64,000 nt of DNA from Apostichopus japonicus. Lineage: Eukaryota; Echinodermata; Holothuroidea; Aspidochirotida; Stichopodidae. Shown here in pieces: positions 36,660 to 47,535 of the stretch (position 1 is its first letter; every line of letters begins with the position of its first letter). The notes beneath the pieces are model-generated. The model saw only the letters and a list, made by a program, of their open reading frames with translations, was not told the origin of the DNA and searched no databases. The stretch lies in NCBI RefSeq assembly GCF_037975245.1, contig NC_092569.1:2858501-2922500 (forward strand), written 5' to 3'. A program made the position numbers and the translations under genes.

Positions 36660-39190
36660 TGTGGGAAGAGGGGGCTGAACCACTGATTTAATTAAAGCTT
36701 CGACTCCTCAGAAGCATAAGTGGTGGCGCCCCCTGAGCAATGGTATATTCCAAATTTAGGTTGTTCTTGTTAGAAAACCGCTACATATAGAGTGCGAGAA
36801 TATATATTGTAAAATTTGGCGTTCGATAATAATTTCAGTTTCGCTAAATGCGGATTATTGCACAGCTCATATCAGTAAACCCTGCGGCACTTAAATGTAA
36901 CCAGCAACGGTAAAAACCAAATCAAGACAAGTATGATGCATATCAAATTCAATATTTGTAACAATTAATTAAGTAGTTTTGTAAACAAATTATTCTTCTT
37001 CATGTTAGATTATATCAATATTTTTGAAGAAAAAAAACTTATCCTGTTAATAGTAGTATAATGATAATAATAACAATAAAAAAAATAGTATTAAAATGTT
37101 GTTTTAAATTCCATCGTCGTGACTAATGGTTCTCAAATCTTTCACTCATGAAAGACGATCGTTATCAAAATAACATTTTAACTCTTATCATGACTTCATT
37201 CTAATTGCTCAAATTTGACTGTTTCTATAATTACAATTGTAACAATGTCCTACATCATGTGCGTAACTAAATTATTATGTATTAAATTCAGTTGTCATGC
37301 ACGAGCAGGGCCGGTTATCACAGCCTCGTCAGACTTGTACAACTTGATCAGTTCTTTGAAAATAGTCCAAAAGTACATGTCATGAACACATGCATGTTTT
37401 AATTGTTATATACTTTATCAAACAAGAAAGTACTTCGCCCTCCAAATAGGCAGCTTACACGCAGGACAATGTTTTGAAAATGTAGTCTTAGCCCCTAAAT
37501 AAAATGCAGGTGTACCTCTCTCCCGCTCGCCTGAAACATTCATTGCCGGACACCTCTTGTAGTTTTAATAATCAAGATCTTAGTTAAATGTATATACGTA
37601 AGACATGCGATGTTGTTAACCGCAAACACATCTTATACATTTAGGTTTGTAGGAATATCCATGTTCGTTCGGTTATATACTACACAGCTTCTTTTTTTTC
37701 TTCTTTCCTTGATAATTCCTTGATAATTCCTTGATAATTCCTTTAATCGATATGTTTATTATGGTGTATTGCACACAAAAAAAATAATAATCTCGAGTGC
37801 TGTGATTCATTTTCGCTCCAAGCTCATACATTAGTGTGAATATTAACAAAGGAATTATCAAATATCGGCTCTTGTTGCCTGGCAATTAAGACACATGTGA
37901 GGTACCAACATAATAACTAGAAGAAAAAAAAATAATAATAGAAAAAAAGGACAGATTTCTACTAAAGTTTACACCCGCAAGAACATAGGTGAAAGGCTTT
38001 CATGTTATGTTCATCATGGAAGCTACACGATAAGCGTGAAACAAGGCCCCTTAGTCACCTTGAAAAGTTTAATAAATATCCCCATGTATATATTTATGAT
38101 AAACTTGCAGGGGCCACCACACGTATAAATAAACCTGACTCGCCAAAAAAGAAAAAAAGAAAAAAAAGAAGAATGGTTATTTACAACGGATAGCATTTTT
38201 TCCATATGTTTTTTAGTAATTGCAGAAATGTAATATAGTTGACAAATGAGTTGTTTGTTCTTCTAAGCACCGGGGAATGCTTTTCACGTCAGATATTCAA
38301 GCTAGGCTATTTAAAAAGTACATCGGTAGGCCTATCATCTTTTCCGGAACCACCCACCCCTTTCAAGAATTTTGGAGCAGGGTGTTTGTAACTATATATT
38401 TAGCCTCGGACAGCTCTCACGTAAACTCTGGCCAAGCCGGAGCCGATGGGGGGGGGGGTGCGGTTGGGGGTGGGTGAAAAAACTAGGGCCAGAGTAACTA
38501 ATTAGGGGACAAGGAGCAAAGTTATGGGAAAAGTTAAAAGTTTTTCCAATTTATATAGTATATTTCAGGGAAAATGAAGACTTAAAGAAGGGGACCCACT
38601 GATAAATAAGTTCCCCAGTGCCCTGTACCTGGCTGTCGATGCCACATTCCACGCGGATAAAGGCTTTCGAGATGTTGTTATATAAACGTAATTATCTACA
38701 TTTGTCTAAAATCTTAATGTGATTAAATATGAAATGATTAGATGCGAAATTTAGTCACGGACGGTGTATATCTGGATTGCAAATTAAGACGACTCTTCTT
38801 AGTCTGCAATGCTTGGATATACTCATGCATATATTATTGCTGTAATGACGTATACTGTATACGGCATGTAGGTATATCATCGTTTGCAGTGCAAAACTTT
38901 AAAACTGATTAGTGTATATTATATATCGACATATGTTCAGGGGTACTGCAGCACCCCCATATTTTACCAATGAAGCCGCACCTGCTTGAACGACCAGCAC
39001 CCCGACCGGATTAATGATCCTTGAACATCTACTGATTGACTCGGAGACGTCGAGAGCCAGGTAGGACCCCGTGAGGACAATTATGTACACTTCCCCCTTT
39101 TTGCACTTTACGTAGATCTTATATTTTCCCGATCCCTCCGTATTTTCCGAGCTATAAGAGTGACCGCGGCTGTAAACCCCTTCCCCCTAG
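36660..39190. other. unassigned AT-rich interval
   Basis: No exon or bounded element is supported. There is a triplicated TTGATAATTCC at 37707-37741, AATAATA-rich stretches and a G run at 38450-38457. Confidence 0.5.
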
Positions 39191-39206
39191 CTCTCGTCTG
39201 ACCTGG

Positions 39207-39374
39207 TATATATGTAGACTACAGTGTGAACTCCGTTTGTTTCATCGCTTCGGTGTGACAGTGGAGGTGTCGCTAATTATTTGTGCACATTTAGGAGATA
39301 TCAATGATTCAAGGCTTACAAATGTAAATGACTAACAAGGACATTCTGGTTGTATATACCTCAGGAACCGAACA
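39207..39374 (+). promoter_or_regulatory. candidate promoter and 5' UTR exon of the RAD51-motif gene
   Basis: A TATATAT box at 39207-39213 and a good donor (GAACA then GTGAGT, exon end 39374) bracket a plausible non-coding first exon of about 130 bp. The coding exon downstream begins with an acceptor at 40174-40175 and has 86 bases of leader before its ATG, so at least one upstream exon is expected. This segment is the best candidate I can see; transcript data would settle it. Confidence 0.25.
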
Positions 39375-40175
39375 GTGAGTGTATCTTTTTAATTTCACAG
39401 TAGGCATGTAGCGTATAGGGTGCATGTTTAGTCTGTTGCCGTCGGCAATTTTACCACATTCATGTCTCATGAAAGTGAATCATACTTGATCGATTTTGAA
39501 ACACGTACCTTCAGGATAAGGAATTTCACAACTCAACTTAAGGTAGCAATTTCATTCTGGAAGTTAGAATTAATGTTTGCAGTACTTGCTAAATAACTGT
39601 TAGTGTAAGTTGGTCTGATGCAACACCATGGATGATAGGCCTAGCCTACCTTATGCCTGGGCGATAGTCATATAGTTGGTTTATATCCAAATCAATGGCT
39701 TACCTATATCCCACTCTATGTCGTTACACGTTAAATCCACTGAAGAATTATACAAATTTCCGTGGTTAAATCCCACAGCAGTGTTAGGCTTATCATAAAA
39801 AACCATTGAAATATGTTTATGTATAGGCTTCGACTGTATTGTAGGCTAACATTAACAACTAACATTAACAACATCGGCCTAGGCTAAAGCCTAACTGGGC
39901 CTAACGTTAAACTAAGAAGGAGCTACCTGGCTCTTAGTAAGGGTCTAAGTACAATACAACTTTTAACACAGAAATATGTATAAATGCTGGTCTCTATTGA
40001 AACATTGCTGTGTGGTGTGATAGCCTATGAAGTATGTGGGTATGTTTGTATGGATGAACATTGTTGATTAATGTAATACTTGTTACTTTAATCACTCTGT
40101 TTTACTCTTAGTGACTATTTGTTTTGTAATGTGCAAAGTTGAGACTTGTTTATACTTTCTTTTCCTGTATATTAG

Positions 40176-41300
40176 ATGCATCAGGACATACATACAGCGA
40201 GGTGAAGAGAAAAGTGGTTCCTTTTAAATTCAACAGATGATAATACAGCCCTTGGTTATAAATGTCTGCTTCAGCGAGATACACAGCTGTGAGGGGTTTC
40301 CTTGATGAAATTAATCGGAGAGCACTTGCAATGTTTGGAGAAAGTTTAAAGGACAAACAGCCATCTTGTTTACATGCTGGTGAATCACCTACAGCCCATG
40401 CAGCTAGTATATTTCTCAAGGAAGTAATCAACAATGCTCAAACTGACTTCAGTAATAAGTTGTCAGCACTGGCATCACTTGACCATCAACCATACTTTAC
40501 AGGCGTGAATAAATTACAAGGTTCTGCTGAGCTCTCCGGAACCAACGATAATTTTCGTTACCATGAAGAAACAATAGCTTGCGATGATATGTCATCATTC
40601 ATCTTCAGAAGACGGCCTTTAGAAAAACCAGCAAATTCTGATGCTGGGATAAAGTCACAACAAGCTCTTTGCTTAGGTGATTTAGATAAATGCACTGTCT
40701 CTCGAGATGTTGGAGGATCTCTTTTGTGTGATACTGAGGACTCACTCCTCACAAGTAACTGTCTCACCCGGAAAGGTAAAATAACTCATGATGATGGAAA
40801 TCAACTTGAGGCTGACAAAAAAATTGGTCACAAAGAATTTACATGTCCACCCCATCTTCCAAATAACAATGAACTGCATAGTCTAAGTGAAATCCCCACA
40901 GTATCATTCCAGCTAGCCAGAGAAGTACTTGATGATAATTCCCAAGGAAATGAAGTAAATTCCAATACTTTTTCTTCTCAAAATACAAGCTGCATAGCAC
41001 AATGTCTGGACAAATCTGATGAGAGTAAAAGTTCACTCATTGGGCATCAGGTCCCCTATTCTTCTGATTTAGATAATGCAGCTGAAATTCATGCTTGTGA
41101 TATTGTCGATAACCATGGAGGCATTCGCAGTGGGTCAGAGGAGAAGGAGGTTGGACTGGAAACGAACTCAAACAAATTTAGTCCAATGGAAGAGTTGGAA
41201 AGAGGTTTGGATGAAGTAGATCAAGAGGTTCCAGTTGCAGGAGAAATCAGCGCTAACCACGAAGGCAATACCTCCCTCTACGATTTGAACATTTCAAGTG
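40176..41300 (+). CDS. RAD51-motif gene, coding exon 1 with 5' leader
   Basis: The acceptor TATATTAG ends at 40175. The leader is 40176-40261 and coding runs 40262-41300 (346 codons plus one base). The donor is AAGTG then GTAAGC. A second donor (GGAAAAG then GTAAAT) after 41324 is also in phase and would add eight residues, so alternative donor use is possible. An unspliced read-through ends at TAA 41345-41347. Confidence 0.85.
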
Positions 41301-44294
41301 GTAAGCATTTTCATATGGGAAAAGGTAAATGCAATTATGATATATAACACAATGTGTTATGAGCTATTTACTTCTCTCAACAGAAAAAAAAGGATTCTGA
41401 ATGTACCAAACTGGTGGGGTAATTCATCACTAGTCCTACACGATTTCCAATCAGTGCTTTCAAATGTCCCAACTACAATCTGAAAATGTTTATTTTTATA
41501 CAAAGACTTTCAATGAACAAACATTTTCCTGACACTTCATAATAATTATGAATACATCACATTATTTATCAGCATGTACACTGATATGTACTGTAATCAT
41601 CCCTAAGATAGGGTGACCAGACAGTCTGGGGACAGTCCCCGGACAGTCTGGGGACAGTCCCCGGACAGTCTGGGGACAGTCCCCGAAATTCATGCACCAG
41701 ATTAAGAGTGTCCTCAACATTGTCCCTGGATTTCATGAACTTTCACTGATCATTCACAAATTTGTGAACGGTCCAGAATTTTTTTTAATGAAAAAAAAAA
41801 ACAATGAAAAAAATGCTTGTTACTGGAGAATGTACTTTACAGAAATGTGGGACATTGACCATCAGTCCCTTAAAATGTAAAGTGTCCATAAATACCCCAC
41901 CCCTTGATATCAACATGTCATGTCCCTGGAATTTCTGAAAATATTTGGTCAACATACCCTAAGGCCACTGTAGAAAACTTGCCGTGGCTGCTTATATTGC
42001 ACGTTTGCAAACTGCCAGAAATACTGAATCCATTCCCTGATCACACACTTAAGATATTCATGAAGAATTCTACCCCTATGTGCAAGGTGGGAAGGAGATA
42101 GCTAGAGTACTATATTAGGCTTAAACAACCACCAGTAGAAGTTCCTAAAACAAATTCCCTGCATTGCTCATCTATATATGTTATGTGTTCATATTAGTTT
42201 TGAAGAGTTGGAAACCAAGTTTGCCAAAAAAAAATAACAGCATACTTTGCAAGATGAAATGCATTTGAGGCAAGAGATATTATGCAGGAACTTAGCAAGC
42301 ACAATATACTGATAAATAACTGAATTAAACCTGTTAGGATTTCTCATACTCTTCCATTCATGCTTATTAAATAGTAATATCACTATTCTCTCCTCATTTA
42401 CATTTTGATAACGTTATTAATAAACACAATGAAACTATGATTTACAAGTTATGAAAAACCACTGAAAAAAATTTGCGGCATACATATTTCATGCAACATA
42501 CAGGTCAATTAATAGTTTAGTCACTGCAATTTAGCAAATGATATTGAAATTCATCAGTTCTAAGATGTACAGTTAGTTCGGAACCATTGAATCATTCTCT
42601 TTTTCCTTCTGAAGATGAGCCCACAGAAGTGACTGACCCTTTAACTTGTGTTGCGACTAGTGATGTCAAAAGTCGCAAGCTTCCCTTGTCCTACCAAGTT
42701 TTCTCTACAACATCGGGTGGCAACGAAGGTAAATTATGCTTTTTTTCAGTAAACTGACTAACGGATCGTGATGTTGTCTACGTACAGTAGCTCACATATT
42801 TGTAGATACTAAAACTACCTAAAATATGCATACACTAGTCCCCAAAAATGTCAAAACACTCCCTATTGTTACTCCCACCTAGGACAAGAGTGAAGGGGAG
42901 GGAGGGAGTGTGGAAAGATAGTCTACCCTCTCAGTAACGAATAATAAAACTCTTAGAAAATCTTGTATCAGAGATGTTAATAGGTTGACCATTGCTTGTC
43001 CTTTCTTAATTTAAGAGGGGGGGGGGGGTGGGGGAGGAGGTTTTGAGCAGGAATAAATCAACTGACACAATAGTTAGTGCCTGTTCTTCTTTCCCCTATG
43101 GTGCCTAAGATTCTCGTCTCTGCAATGTCAGAAGCCCAATTTCTAAAATTTCTCGTGTTTTTCAGTATAACCATGCCGCATCATGAATATTGAACTGTGA
43201 ACTAATTTGCACTTAAGTCATGTATATAATATAAATGTAATTTATATATCTGATTATTGCTCGAACACTCCAAAAAGTCTGATACAAGTATTTTAGTGTA
43301 CATTGCTTCATTCGCACAACCATTACAAAATGGCCAAACTTTTTCGAGGGGGGGGGAGGGGCGAGGGAAGTATTTCATAATAATGTACTTGCAGTTTCCA
43401 CCTAGCAATACTGACAAAAAGTCAATGCAGGCCATTTGCTGTGGTCATTGCTTTGTTATGTGTATAAAGAAACTGTACAAAATTGGGATTCAATTATAAA
43501 AACTATCAGTCAGGATTCACCTAGTATGGGTTTTGCATTGGTCAAATCTGGAACATGTGCTATTAAACTTTCACCAATAATAAAGAAAAGAATTATATTA
43601 AAAAAAAAAAAAAGTGTATTAGCAAATATAATTAATCATTTAGGGCAAGGGTTCTGAGCCTTGGGTGCTAACAACCCCCTTAACAACCCCCTAGGGCTGC
43701 AAGGCAAAGCTCAGTAATTTTCAGTAAGTTCTATATTTAAGGGATGATTGTGACAGAATCTGTTACAAGCTGGAACACACATTATCAAGTACATTTACGA
43801 CAACATGGCCATTTAATGTCCACTAGCAAAGTTTAGTTAAATTCCAAAATTTAGCACTAAAATGTTGACATATTTAATCTTTGTTTGTTATGTTTTAATT
43901 GATTACTGATGTGCACCACTTTGTGCAGTCTTTGGTCCCTACATTGCACCAAAGTGCACTGGCTTTACATGGTCTCTACCCCTGGATTCCAACAAGGACC
44001 CTAAGCTGGGCCCTGGACCCCATGCCTTATATACTAAACATTCATCCACAACTGATGAAGGGTGTTTGCAAGTTCTTTTTCACTTGACCAAGGGGTGCGA
44101 GAAAGTGGAAAAGGTTTTAGAGACACCGTCTAACAAATTGATGTTTTCTCTCAGAGGGCAAACTAGCTGCTGCTGAAAACCCGAGGAGAATCCATCCAAT
44201 ACCAGTCTGCCACAGACAGCGAAGAGTTGGACTATCGCGAAACCAAAGAGTTCGTCCTTTGCACTTTAAACGGCTGAAGATGACGGAAGAATAA
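40262..44294 (+). CDS. protein with C-terminal RAD51-interacting motif (3 coding exons, 430 aa)
   Basis: The spliced frame 40262-41300, 42615-42728, 44155-44294 is open throughout and both joins are phase 1. Residues 409-421 read V-G-L-S-R-N-Q-R-V-R-P-L-H. This matches the RAD51-interacting motif at the C-terminus of RAD51AP1, and the related one of RAD51AP2, where G-L-S-R, R-V and P-L-H are shared. In those proteins this segment contacts RAD51 and supports homologous recombination. The first 380 residues are polar, Ser/Asn/Asp-rich and probably disordered; I see no DNA-binding domain and no similarity to the vertebrate N-termini. An in-frame TAA directly precedes the ATG, which fixes the start although its context (T at -3) is weak. 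Function is inferred from the motif alone; it could be a divergent RAD51AP1, RAD51AP2 or a lineage-specific partner. Confidence 0.82.
41605..41890 (+). mobile_element. degenerate TIR element with palindromic minisatellite (intron 1)
   Basis: Starting with GGGTGACCAGACAG, this stretch shares GTCCCC/GGGGAC blocks and TTCATGAA-like spacing with the element at 15791-16446, and the AGGGTGACCA end is typical of that MITE style. The right end is not clear. It lies wholly within intron 1 of the RAD51-motif gene. Confidence 0.4.
41621..41686 (+). repeat. 22-bp palindromic minisatellite, 3 copies
   Basis: Three head-to-tail copies of ACAGTCTGGGGACAGTCCCC plus GG/GA. Each unit contains the near-perfect palindrome GGGGACAGTCCCC, so the array can fold into alternative hairpins. 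Confidence 0.95.
42615..42728 (+). CDS. RAD51-motif gene, coding exon 2
   Basis: The acceptor CCTTCTGAAG ends at 42614 and the donor ACGAAG then GTAAAT follows 42728. The length is 114 bp, phase 1 in and out, so skipping it keeps the frame. It encodes residues 347-385, a polar linker (D-E-P-T-E-V-T-D-P start). Confidence 0.82.
44155..44294 (+). CDS. RAD51-motif gene, terminal coding exon 3
   Basis: The acceptor TTTTCTCTCAG ends at 44154 with a good pyrimidine tract. Coding ends at TAA 44292-44294. The exon encodes a basic C-terminus (residues 386-430) carrying the whole RAD51-interacting motif and ending K-R-L-K-M-T-E-E. The other possible start, two bases later, gives a stop after six codons, which supports the chosen junction. 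Confidence 0.88.
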
Positions 44295-44390
44295 TAGAAG
44301 AGCCATTAAGAAAAGGGACGGTCCAGACCAGACTGACCAAAGCAAAGGTGTCCACTTCAAATGTTGTTATCTTGAAAGCAGTGCAAAGGA

Positions 44391-44455
44391 AATAAACGCA
44401 AATTCATCCAGGCTGCTTAAAATATATTTCCTTTTTTTCATCAGACAGTAATAAA
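44391..44455 (+). terminator. polyadenylation signals of the RAD51-motif gene
   Basis: AATAAA occurs at 44391-44396 and again at 44450-44455, about 100 and 155 bp after the stop codon. Either could serve the 3' end; the interval contains no other gene signal. Confidence 0.5.
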
Positions 44456-44459
44456 TTTC

Positions 44460-47420
44460 ACCTGAAGTATTCTTGTAAAGAGGCAATGTTTATGTTTGGA
44501 CAAATGTTTACATCTCCCAGTCCACAGTGTATTCACACAAATCAATAGTACACTATTAAAAAAAACACACACAGACACACACAGTACAAGTGAAATGTTA
44601 CTCTAACAGACAATAGTTCACCAACAGTAGTAACATGTATATGTCTGTACGCATTTCCTTTGCAATTGCTTTTAAAAGCTTCTTTGAAGTTACATGAAGA
44701 TGAAAGTAAATTGTACCTCTTTATAGATATTTTATCCGAATTTATAACGTCTGGTCTTCACTTATGGCTGTCACTTGAGACGTTAATGCTACCAAAACCC
44801 AGACACTCTCCTAATATGTTTAGTATGAACCAATGATAAAGTAAGGTGACACCTTAATAACATCAATTTTAGGAACTTTTGGCAAAGTCCATGTTTTCTC
44901 AGTTAAATCCATTTGCAGAAATAACAAGCTTCAAAGTTTTACATAAAACCCTAACATGCCAACGATAAAATGAAGGCTTCCGCTAACATTAAGGGACCTA
45001 TTCGAACCGGAGAAGAAAATTAGGGAAATTTATTGTGCACAGCTTCATCTCTTTTTTGTCTTTCACAAAATGTGATGACAAAATATCATTTGAAATGAAC
45101 TCTTTTCGAATTTTACTGTTTTCTATTTTTCTACAAACAGTTCAGGTAGAGCAAATGTTTGATCTCAGTTGTTAATTAATTGCATGAATGACACTTTGCT
45201 TCGAACTTAATTCAAATAAATTTCTGGATGAGTTTTTGATAATTAAATCCCATACCAAGATAGTCCATTTATCTTGACAAGTCAAGTCTTACATCAAAAT
45301 AGAGAAGAAACAGTTGAACTTTTTGAAGTTTCCCAATTTGGCTCACATTTGGTTAATACTGATGTGAAATAGATTCTGGTTTACGCCATGTGGAAAACTG
45401 AACACTTAGTACTTCATCACGGCCCTGATTACACACCGTTTTGTGGAAAAGGAGGGATTTTGAGTTATAATTGGTAGGATTTGGTTAAATATGTTATTTT
45501 GAGAAAGTCTGCTACATCATACATACATCAAAGGATATATGCATACATACACACGTATACACATTCCTAGATATGTACGTAACAACATATTAAACATACC
45601 TGCATACGTACCACCATACATACTGATATATATATTGGTCACTCTCCACCAGACCAAGCTATATGAAGCTGGCAGTTACAACAATAATTTTAATTTTAGT
45701 CTCTGTATAATATTTTATAAATCTAACTTGACAATAATGGGAACTATCTTCAAAGCGGAACATATCTTGCTTTTGATGGAGACCTCATAGAAAGAGATTT
45801 TGCGAATGAACAACTTATACTTTCAAATGATTGGATGAATTCTTCCTTTGTTTTTGTTTACATTTACATCAAATGACCCAAGGTGTTACTTATACTGTTA
45901 AGAACTTACAACTTATCTACAAAGAAATCTCACTGACTTTTTTGTAACAGTGATTTTACAAAAATGGAAAGATTACCTTACTTCATTCCTGTGTTATAAT
46001 CCATTGCTTTGTGCGTTATTCATGTTTGTGATAAAGGGTATTGTTATAACTTGCAAACTGAAAAAGAAAATGAATGTTTTTTTGTTACTTTCATTATTAC
46101 AGTTATAAAGTTATATTTGCCTTCTTGTTGCATTATTTGAAGAAAAGTTAAGAGTTTGTTGTTCATACCACTGAAGAATTTCAATCAGATGAGGCATTCC
46201 CTGTCTACAATGAGAGAATAATTTAGCATTTAGCAATTTTCCATAGCAATTTTGAGTTTGGTTGACATGAATTTAATGAATTAACTAAGTTTCTGTGTTC
46301 AAACACTGCCACACATCTTTTCACATGTACAACTATTTTGTGTGTGCTTGGTACCACATCAGATGTATCCTGAATGTTATGGTTGTTTTATTGATTACTT
46401 TGAAAAAGTAAATTTCCAGAAAAATTAAAAACGAAGGTACAAACAGTTCTTGTTTTTGTTTTGTTTTTATCTCAAAGTCTATTTTTACTTTATTTTCTTT
46501 CAATTTAACATTTCTTGCAATGAATGGCAATTTTCATTGCCCTATAGAAATGTTTTCCAATGGTCAGAAAATTTATTTAAATTTTTACATAATACTTATT
46601 TCCATAAAAGAACCTGAGGGTTCTCATAATTTCATATGCCTTGTTTTAATGTCACCAGAATGCTTACCATTAAAGAAGAATATTAAAAAGTTTTGAAAGA
46701 TTAACTAGGATTAAATTAAGTCGCTATAGAGATATTCTAAGCCTGTTATTTATCACATTGACACTGTCGTACTAATTGTGTGCATTTTTAAGTTATACAT
46801 AACAAAGTCACATTAGTCCCATTAATTCTAGAGGGCTCCTAAATTTTGAAGATGACTACAATATTACAGCAAGGCTTAAAAGAGACCTTAGAATTTTTAA
46901 TACCTCAATTGTCACCTGTTGAAAATGATTAATAAAAGAATTCTGCACTTTTTCAGAGATTAATACTTTAAAAAGCAAAACATAAAAAGAGAGAAAAAAT
47001 GAAAAGAAGGCTTCTTGTAGATGATGTCGGGGCTCACAAAAGCAAGCTTCAAATTTCCTAACAATGCTACTGCTCCCCTACTACAATAGCTGCTACAAGA
47101 GGTAAATTTTTGCTTCCAATCAACACCAACGGCTAGAAATTGGAAGGTTTGGCAGGTTTTAAAAGAGCATTGTAAAGTTGGGTGGACTCTTCTGCCCATG
47201 TTTGGACAGTTAACAAAATGTTTCTGCACAGCATGATGTACTAAACCAGTCAAAGCGAGGGACTAGGGGGGGTAGTTCCAATATTACAATTACAAAATGC
47301 TTCTGTAAAACACAAGCCACATTTTTTTGTTTTGGTGATGTTGATAACACATCTCTCAACATGGTCATACAGGTCGGTCACCTTCAACTTGTCACACAAA
47401 TCCATCGTTTCGTGTTAACG
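44460..47420. other. convergent intergenic interval and EEF1E1 3' region
   Basis: No coding exon is supported between the two converging genes. Several AATAAA signals on the - strand (for example the complement of 46489-46494 and 46387-46392) could end EEF1E1 transcripts, but I cannot choose among them. Confidence 0.5.
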
Positions 47421-47496
47421 ACCACTCAAAACAAGATGGGAGTTTTCGTTTCTACTCTCACAACAACTTTTCTACTTCCCTTTTCCAAACGGAGTT

Positions 47497-47535
47497 TCAG
47501 TTCAAATTTCTTGGCTCCCTGTAGTGTCTCTTCAT
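47497..47535 (-). CDS. EEF1E1: EEF1E1 terminal exon 5 (short tail)
   Basis: After acceptor CAATGTTTTCAG the phase-0 frame encodes M-K-R-H-Y-R-E-P-R-N-L-N and stops at 47497-47499. H-Y and the following basic residues align with the H-Y-P-G-I-R block of vertebrate EEF1E1, so this exon is accepted, but the tail is about 12 residues shorter than the vertebrate one. One base over, a second frame stays open for 35 codons to a stop at 47426-47428, which is unusual in this AT-rich DNA. Confidence 0.72.
   Translation of the reverse strand: MKRHYREPRNLN

Noticed and set aside
46960-47253. 97-codon - strand frame just past the EEF1E1 stop, considered as an alternative last exon
   Set aside because: Its peptide does not match the EEF1E1 C-terminus, whereas the exon at 47497-47535 is in phase and contains the expected H-Y block.
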